Shown piece by piece: positions 7,500-11,444 of a stretch of 11,444 nucleotides of DNA. The position numbers and the translations under genes are program-made. Position 1 is the first letter of the stretch. Every line of letters begins with the position of its first letter. The notes under the pieces were generated by a model. It was not told the origin of the DNA. It made no database searches and saw nothing but the letters and a program-made list of their open reading frames with translations. Origin of the DNA: Burkholderiales bacterium (GTDB lineage: Bacteria; Pseudomonadota; Gammaproteobacteria; Burkholderiales; Usitatibacteraceae); contig JADGRS010000058.1 of the NCBI GenBank assembly GCA_017880705.1, positions 1 through 11,444 of the forward strand. The letters are read 5' to 3'.

Positions 7500-8445
7500 G
7501 AATGGCTCCTTCATCATGGTGCGACGGAATCGGTGCGTTGCCGGCAGGCTCCAGCTCGTGCCTGGCCGGCCTCGAATAGTAGGCGAGGCAATCCTTCTCC
7601 CGGCCGCGCACGACGCGCATGCCGGCGAGAGGTCCGCGCGTTTCGGTCACGACGGTGCTCTGGTGCTCCACGTGGTCGCCGTCGTAGAAGTAGATGACCA
7701 CCCAGTCGCGCACGCGATCGAGCTTGTGGGCGAGGGCGGTGTTGGAGAAGAGCGCCGTGAAGTGCCAGGGACCGCGCTCGGCGTGGAGAAGAGGAAGCCA
7801 CGGGTGGCCCTCGGGATTGAATCGTCGCGGAGCGATGGTGCGCAGTTTCCCCGCGCGCGCCTTCTCGCGGTACTCGTGGTCGACGTCGAGGATCGTGCCG
7901 ACCGCGGGCTCGGTCGCGGTGTCCGCGGCCGCGAAGGGCCGCCCGCCGCGAAGTCGCCCCAGCATGGAATCGAGCGCGGCGCGCCACGCGGCGGCGCGCC
8001 GCTCGCCCACGCCGGGCACGGTGCGCAGCCGGCCATCGTGAGCCGCGGCCTCGAGAGCCTCGAGCGAATCGATGTGCAGGCGGTCGTGGATGCGCGCGGC
8101 GAGGGCGGGCCCCATGCCGGGGACCGTTCGAAACAGGGTGGCGGGTTCCGTGGTGCCGCGCAGCCTTTCGAGCAGCGACCAGCGGCCGGTGGTGAGCATC
8201 TCGGCGATCGCCGACGCGATTCCCAATCCGACGCGCGGGATCGCGTCGAGCCCGCGCACGCCCTCGGACTCGAAGGTCTCGCGAACGCTGCGGCCCTGGG
8301 CCGCCACCGCTTCGCCGGCGCCGCGATACGCGAGCACGCGATAGGCGCTCGCGCCCTGGGCTTCGAGAAGGTGCGCCGCCTCGCGCAGCCTGTCGGCGAC
8401 GTATTCGTTCTCGGCGGGCGCCGCGATGGCGGGGCGCGCGCTCAT
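7489..8445 (-). CDS. Helix-hairpin-helix DNA-binding protein with PolX-like N-terminus
   Basis: This 318-residue protein has a first domain (about residues 12-165) that resembles the N-terminal 8-kDa and helix-hairpin-helix region of family X DNA polymerases: NEYVADRLREAAHLLE, then ASAYRVLAYRGAGEA. Three hairpin motifs follow: IPRVGLGIASAI (69-80), VPGMGPALAARI (108-119) and VPGVGERRAAAW (143-154). No nucleotidyltransferase palm or PHP domain follows. Instead, residues about 180-295 form a different domain (GPWHFTALFSNTALAHKL, DWVVIYFYDGD, TVVTETRG, VVRGREKDC) that I do not recognise. DNA binding is therefore likely and polymerase activity is not. The start overlaps the upstream stop as ATGA, with no Shine-Dalgarno site, so translation is probably coupled. 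It lies between the phosphoribosyltransferase and the BCAM0308-type gene in a low-oxygen-type operon. Confidence 0.8.
   Translation of the reverse strand: MSARPAIAAPAENEYVADRLREAAHLLEAQGASAYRVLAYRGAGEAVAAQGRSVRETFESEGVRGLDAIPRVGLGIASAIAEMLTTGRWSLLERLRGTTEPATLFRTVPGMGPALAARIHDRLHIDSLEALEAAAHDGRLRTVPGVGERRAAAWRAALDSMLGRLRGGRPFAAADTATEPAVGTILDVDHEYREKARAGKLRTIAPRRFNPEGHPWLPLLHAERGPWHFTALFSNTALAHKLDRVRDWVVIYFYDGDHVEHQSTVVTETRGPLAGMRVVRGREKDCLAYYSRPARHELEPAGNAPIPSHHDEGAIHEK
7506..7511 (-). promoter_or_regulatory. Ribosome binding site fixing the start at 7499
   Basis: On the minus strand AAGGAG ends six bases before the ATG at 7499. It lies downstream of the two other candidate ATGs (7517 and 7514), so it decides the start of the BCAM0308-type gene. 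It is embedded in the end of the preceding gene. Confidence 0.75.
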
Positions 8446-9092
8446 GGGGAAGAGATCGCGGCCGGCTCGCGCTCGCGGAGAATGCGCGTCACGGTGTCGT
8501 CGGAAACCTGGTCGAAGACATGGTAGAACTGCCCCACCGACTGGAAGCCGACGGGAGTCTCGAGACAGACGATCTCGTCGGCGAGGGAAGCGATCCTCAC
8601 GAGGCTTTCGCGGGAAGCGACCGGAATGGCGCAAACGAGCGTCGCGGGATTGCGCGAGCGCACCGCGTGGAGAGCGGCGATCATGGTGGCGCCGGTCGCG
8701 AGCCCGTCGTCGATCACGATGGCGATGCGCCCCGCCGGATCGAGCGGGCGCCGCCAGGGCGTGTAGAGCGCGCGGCGGCGCTTGAGCACGTCGAGCTGGA
8801 CGCGCTTCTCTTCCTCCAGGTACTCGTCGTCGACACCCAGGTCGCGCGCGAAGTCGGCGACGTAGGTCCAGCCGCTTTCGTCGACGGAACCCACGGCGAG
8901 CTCCCCGCTCGAGGGCGCCTGCAGCTTCCTCACCAGCACGACGTCGAAATCGCCTTCGAGGGCGTCGGCGATGATGCATCCCATCGGCACGGCGCCGCGC
9001 GGTATGGCCAGGACCAAGGGGTCGCGCCCGCGGTACTTGCGCAGGGCATCGGCCAGCTGCCTGGCAGCGTCGGTGCGGTCGTCGAAGTACAT
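8442..9092 (-). CDS. Phosphoribosyltransferase family protein
   Basis: This 216-residue protein has the type I phosphoribosyltransferase fold. The PRPP-binding loop is IDDGLATGATM at 127-137, with Asp128-Asp129. The N-terminal FDDRTDAARQLADAL and PRGAVPMG (31-38) are typical of the stand-alone family often found with stress and low-oxygen genes. The FDVVLVRKL and GELAVGSVDESG stretches also fit. The natural substrate base is unknown for this subfamily, so no specific purine or pyrimidine enzyme is claimed. The frame extends upstream to 9224, but homologues begin at the MYFDDR position, so the ATG at 9092 is preferred. It has no Shine-Dalgarno site (CTCCCT precedes it). The putative promoter would start transcription at or next to this ATG, so the message may be leaderless. 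It is the first gene of a three-gene operon, and its stop overlaps the next start as ATGA. Confidence 0.88.
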   Translation of the reverse strand: MYFDDRTDAARQLADALRKYRGRDPLVLAIPRGAVPMGCIIADALEGDFDVVLVRKLQAPSSGELAVGSVDESGWTYVADFARDLGVDDEYLEEEKRVQLDVLKRRRALYTPWRRPLDPAGRIAIVIDDGLATGATMIAALHAVRSRNPATLVCAIPVASRESLVRIASLADEIVCLETPVGFQSVGQFYHVFDQVSDDTVTRILREREPAAISSP

Positions 9093-9098
9093 AGGGAG

Positions 9099-9104
9099 AT
9101 TGTC
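9099..9104 (-). promoter_or_regulatory. Candidate -10 element, minus-strand operon
   Basis: On the minus strand this reads GACAAT, matching TATAAT at four of six positions. Its upstream end is 28.5 bases from the centre of the FNR-type box, the spacing expected of a class II FNR-activated promoter. Transcription would begin around 9092, at the start codon itself. Confidence 0.45.
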
Positions 9105-9125
9105 GGCCGGGCCGTGGCGCGGCCT

Positions 9126-9139
9126 TTGACGGGAATCAA
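9126..9139. promoter_or_regulatory. FNR/ANR-type box in a divergent promoter region
   Basis: TTGAC-GGGA-ATCAA matches the FNR consensus TTGAT-N4-ATCAA at nine of ten defined positions. It lies in the 103-base spacer between two diverging transcription units. FNR-family regulators bind such sites when oxygen is low. Because -10-like hexamers lie at equal distance on both sides, one dimer could activate both units. CRP-type or DNR-type family members can use similar sites, so the exact regulator is not determined. Confidence 0.7.
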
Positions 9140-9160
9140 GCCCGCGGCGGGCCATGCACC

Positions 9161-9166
9161 GAGAAT
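9161..9166 (+). promoter_or_regulatory. Candidate -10 element, plus-strand pair
   Basis: GAGAAT matches TATAAT at four of six positions. It begins 28.5 bases from the centre of the FNR-type box, placing that box close to -41.5. Transcription would begin near 9173, giving a leader of about 23 bases that contains the strong ribosome binding site. Confidence 0.5.
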
Positions 9167-9184
9167 GGGGGTGTAAATCGACCG

Positions 9185-9190
9185 AGGAGG
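9185..9190 (+). promoter_or_regulatory. Ribosome binding site for the coiled-coil gene
   Basis: AGGAGG lies five bases before the ATG at 9196 and rules out the in-frame ATG at 9154, which would also lie upstream of the predicted transcription start. Confidence 0.85.
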
Positions 9191-9195
9191 AAGCC

Positions 9196-9501
9196 ATGAA
9201 AAGCCGCGACGAGTACGTGAGCAAGCTGAAGACCGACCTGGACCGCTGGAACGTCGAGGCCGCGAAATGGGAAGCGCAAGCCGCGAGCGCGCGCGCGGAC
9301 CTGAAGAAGGGCTACGCGAAGCAGCTGGAAACCCTGCGCGCCCGGCGCGAGGAGACGCTCTACAAGCTGAACCTGCTGGAGGCCGCCTCCGCGACCGCGT
9401 GGACCGAGCTGGAGCGCGGCGCCGACGAGGCGTGGGTGCGCATGAAGGAAGCGATGGCGGCGGCGAAGTCGCACTTCGAAAAGGCGCACACGGGCAAGTA
9501 G
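9196..9501 (+). CDS. Short coiled-coil protein (sll1863-type stress protein)
   Basis: This 101-residue, highly charged, almost entirely helical protein has no signal peptide and no membrane segment. The heptad-like pattern runs from YVSKLKTDLDRWNVEAAKW through LKKGYAKQLETLRARREETLYKL to WTELERGADEAWVRMKEAM. The opening (DEYVxKLKxxLDxWN) and the closing AWxELERGxDEAWxxMKEA pattern resemble small proteins annotated as the sll1863 stress-response family. That likeness is from memory and the function is unknown. The start at 9196 is set by an AGGAGG five bases upstream. The gene is first behind the plus-strand side of the FNR-type promoter, so it is probably induced at low oxygen. The kinase gene begins two bases after its stop. 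Confidence 0.8.
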   Translation: MKSRDEYVSKLKTDLDRWNVEAAKWEAQAASARADLKKGYAKQLETLRARREETLYKLNLLEAASATAWTELERGADEAWVRMKEAMAAAKSHFEKAHTGK

Positions 9502-9503
9502 CC

Positions 9504-11444
9504 GTGGAACGGACACTCGCTTCGCCGGCGGCCCTGGTCGAGTCGCTGCTGCGGCCCGCCTGCTATCCGCATCCCGTCGATCGGGTCGAGGTGCTCGAGA
9601 CGCACATTTCGTACGTGCTGCTCGCCGGCGAGTTCGCCTACAAGATCAAGAAGCCGGTGCGCCTCGCCTTCCTCGATTTCTCGTCCCTGCAGGCGCGGCG
9701 CTTCTATTGCGAGGAGGAGGTGCGCCTGAATCGGCGCACGGCGCCGGAGATCTACCTCGGCGTGGTCGCCATCGGCGGCGAGCCCCTTGCTTTCGGCCCC
9801 TGCGAGGCGCCGGTCGAGTACGCGGTGAAGATGAAGCGCTTCTCCCAGGAGACGCTCCTCGACCGCCTGGCGCGCGAATGCCGCCTGGGTCCGGGTGTGA
9901 TCGACGCGCTGGCGCGCTGCATCGCGCGCTTCCATGCGGTGGCGCCGCGCGCCGAGGCCATCGACGAGCAGGACAGCATCGCGCGCGCCGCGCGGCCGGC
10001 GCTCGACAATTTTCGCGAGATCGCGGCGCTCGAGACTTCCGCCGCGATCGGCGCGGCGCTCGAGCGGTTGCGCGCCTGGACGCTCCTCCAGCGCAAGGTC
10101 CTCGCGCGGCGCTTCGCGCTGCGCCGCCTCGACGGCTTCGTGCGCGAATGCCACGGCGACCTGCATCTCGGCAACGTCGCGTTGGTCGACGGCGTGCCGG
10201 TGCCCTTCGATTGCATCGAGTTCGATGCGCGGCTGCGCTGGATCGACGTGATGAGCGAAATCGCCTTCCCGGTGATGGACCTCGAGCACCACGGCCTGCC
10301 GCGCCTCGCCGCGCGGTTACTCAGCGCGTACCTCGAGGAAAGCGGCGACTACGCGGGGCTGCGGGTGCTGCGCTTCTATCTGGTCTATCGCGCGATGGTT
10401 CGGGCGAAGGTCGCGTGCATTCGCGCGCACCAGCGCGAGCCGGGAACGCGAGAGCGTGGCGCCGCGCACGCCGAGTTCCTCGAGCGGTTGCAGCTCGCCG
10501 AGCGCCTCGCGTCCACGGAGGCGCCGGTGCTGATCCTCATGCACGGATTTTCGGGATCTGGAAAGACCACCCGCATACCACCAGCTCTCACAGCGATTGG
10601 TAAGACGATTCTCCTTCAGCCACGTCGCGTCGCGGCGCGCTCGCTCACGAAACGCATCGCCGCCGAGCGCGGATGGACCATCGGGCGGGAGGTGGGGTGG
10701 CAGATCCGGATGGAGCGGAAGTTCTCCGCCGAGACAGCGCTCCTCGTGGCCACTGAGGGAATCCTGACCGCCAGGTTGCAATCGGATCCGCTCTTGAGCG
10801 ATTTCAAGGTCATCGTGCTCGACGAGTTCCACGAGAGGAGCGTTCATGCCGACCTGGCCCTGGCGCTGTCCCGTCAGGCCGTCGAGGCGCGCAATGATCT
10901 CTCGCTCGTCGTCATGTCGGCCACTCTCGATGCCACAGCCGTCGCAGCATTCCTCGGCAATGCCGGCGTCGTCGAGATCACCGGGCGGCAATATCCGGTG
11001 GAGATCGAGTACCGGCCCGGCGGACAACCAGCGGACGTCATCTTCGAGGTCACAAAGCGCGCAAACGGAGGCCACATCCTGGCCTTCTTTCCCGGACAGC
11101 GTGAGATCGAAGCGGCGCGCGACGCACTGCGCGCTCAGTTGCCGGCCGTTACCTTCGCCGTTCTGCCGCTGCATGGATCGCTGAGCTCCGAGGAGCAGGA
11201 CCGCGCGCTCGCGCCGTCGTCGATGCGCAAGGTCATTCTTTCCACGAACATCGCGGAGACCTCTCTCACTGTGGAGGGAGTGACCGACGTGATCGACATG
11301 GGACTCCACAAAGTGCTCCGGTATGACACCTCGACGGCACTCGATCGCCTGGAGACCGAACGCGTGCCGCGGGACTCGGCCGAGCAGCGTGCCGGCAGAG
11401 CCGGTCGGACGGCTCCCGGACGCGCCATCCGTTTGTGGGATGCT
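9504..11444 (+). CDS. Aminoglycoside-phosphotransferase-like kinase fused in frame to HrpB-type DEAH helicase, 3' partial
   Basis: One frame, opened by GTG at 9504 two bases after the preceding stop, runs without a stop to the right edge (647 codons). Residues 1 to about 346 are the N-terminal half of the 'bifunctional aminoglycoside phosphotransferase/ATP-binding' family: YPHPVDRVE, YKIKKPV (46-52), the Brenner-type catalytic loop HGDLHLGN (217-224) and FDCIEFD (235-241). In that family a small P-loop kinase domain follows. Here, from the P-loop GSGKTT (351-356) onward, the sequence is instead a DEAH helicase: QPRRVAARS, TEGILTARLQSDP, DEFHERS (440-446), MSATL (471-475), STNIAETSLTV and QRAGRAGR (628-635). 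Both RecA-like domains are visible, but the HrpB C-terminus is outside. Codon use changes sharply at codon 348. A true fusion, a recombinant gene or an assembly chimera are all possible. The kinase half, by itself, fits the low-oxygen unit. Confidence 0.75.
   Translation, partial: MERTLASPAALVESLLRPACYPHPVDRVEVLETHISYVLLAGEFAYKIKKPVRLAFLDFSSLQARRFYCEEEVRLNRRTAPEIYLGVVAIGGEPLAFGPCEAPVEYAVKMKRFSQETLLDRLARECRLGPGVIDALARCIARFHAVAPRAEAIDEQDSIARAARPALDNFREIAALETSAAIGAALERLRAWTLLQRKVLARRFALRRLDGFVRECHGDLHLGNVALVDGVPVPFDCIEFDARLRWIDVMSEIAFPVMDLEHHGLPRLAARLLSAYLEESGDYAGLRVLRFYLVYRAMVRAKVACIRAHQREPGTRERGAAHAEFLERLQLAERLASTEAPVLILMHGFSGSGKTTRIPPALTAIGKTILLQPRRVAARSLTKRIAAERGWTIGREVGWQIRMERKFSAETALLVATEGILTARLQSDPLLSDFKVIVLDEFHERSVHADLALALSRQAVEARNDLSLVVMSATLDATAVAAFLGNAGVVEITGRQYPVEIEYRPGGQPADVIFEVTKRANGGHILAFFPGQREIEAARDALRAQLPAVTFAVLPLHGSLSSEEQDRALAPSSMRKVILSTNIAETSLTVEGVTDVIDMGLHKVLRYDTSTALDRLETERVPRDSAEQRAGRAGRTAPGRAIRLWDA
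10545..10571 (+). other. Composition and homology junction at the P-loop
   Basis: This stretch encodes GFSGSGKTT, the Walker A region shared by the kinase family on the left and the helicase family on the right. Of the 41 codons ending at 10544, three end in A or T. Of the 30 codons from 10545, sixteen do, including ATA, CCA, ACA, GGA and TCT. The break falls exactly where the protein homology changes, so the exchange point is probably at or just before 10545. No inverted repeat, target duplication or mobile element boundary is visible here. Confidence 0.7.

Noticed and set aside
9360..11309. Long minus-strand frames opposite the kinase-helicase gene (9360-10292 and 10317-11309)
   Set aside because: The opposite frame has catalytic and helicase motifs in correct order. 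The minus-strand products show none and lack plausible ribosome binding sites.
1..11444. CRISPR arrays, tRNA or rRNA genes, insertion sequences
   Set aside because: I saw no regularly spaced repeats, no tRNA-like cloverleaf, no rRNA sequence, and no transposase or terminal inverted repeats.

Overview
The window is about 70% GC almost throughout, with G/C-ending codons dominating the real genes. It looks like a chromosomal stretch of a Gram-negative proteobacterium, most likely a betaproteobacterium. The pointers are an RND pump, a Tat-exported SorAB sulfite dehydrogenase, an ABC1/UbiB kinase and a low-oxygen gene set that includes a BCAM0308-type protein. The lineage is inferred from gene content and composition only.

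Left part (1-5195). The 3' portion of an RND efflux permease runs in from the left edge. About 70 bases later comes a tightly coupled pair, sorA (periplasmic molybdenum sulfite oxidoreductase, Tat signal) and sorB (monohaem cytochrome c), overlapping by one base. Together they oxidise sulfite to sulfate and pass electrons to the c-type cytochrome pool. A second periplasmic or lipid-anchored cytochrome of the c'/c556 type faces them on the minus strand, with its stop only 7 bases from that of sorB.

Middle (5196-7004). A 129-base divergent spacer with no convincing promoter leads to a stand-alone ABC1/UbiB (AarF) family atypical kinase with two C-terminal membrane segments.

Right part (7008-10544). 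A minus-strand operon with overlapping genes (phosphoribosyltransferase, helix-hairpin-helix protein with a PolX-like N-terminus, BCAM0308-type zinc-ribbon protein) diverges from a plus-strand pair (short coiled-coil protein, then an aminoglycoside-phosphotransferase-like kinase). Between them is a near-consensus FNR/ANR box, TTGACGGGAATCAA. A -10-like hexamer lies 28.5 bases from its centre on each side, on opposite strands. This looks like a symmetric bidirectional class II FNR promoter, which fits the reported low-oxygen association of these families.

Right edge (10545-11444). The kinase reading frame does not continue into its usual C-terminal P-loop kinase domain. Exactly at the P-loop it becomes an HrpB-type DEAH helicase, in frame, with an abrupt change of codon use: 3 of 41 codons end in A/T just before, 16 of 30 just after. 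This is either an unusual kinase-helicase fusion made at a shared P-loop or a chimeric join, biological or from assembly. It is the most important thing to check in the window.
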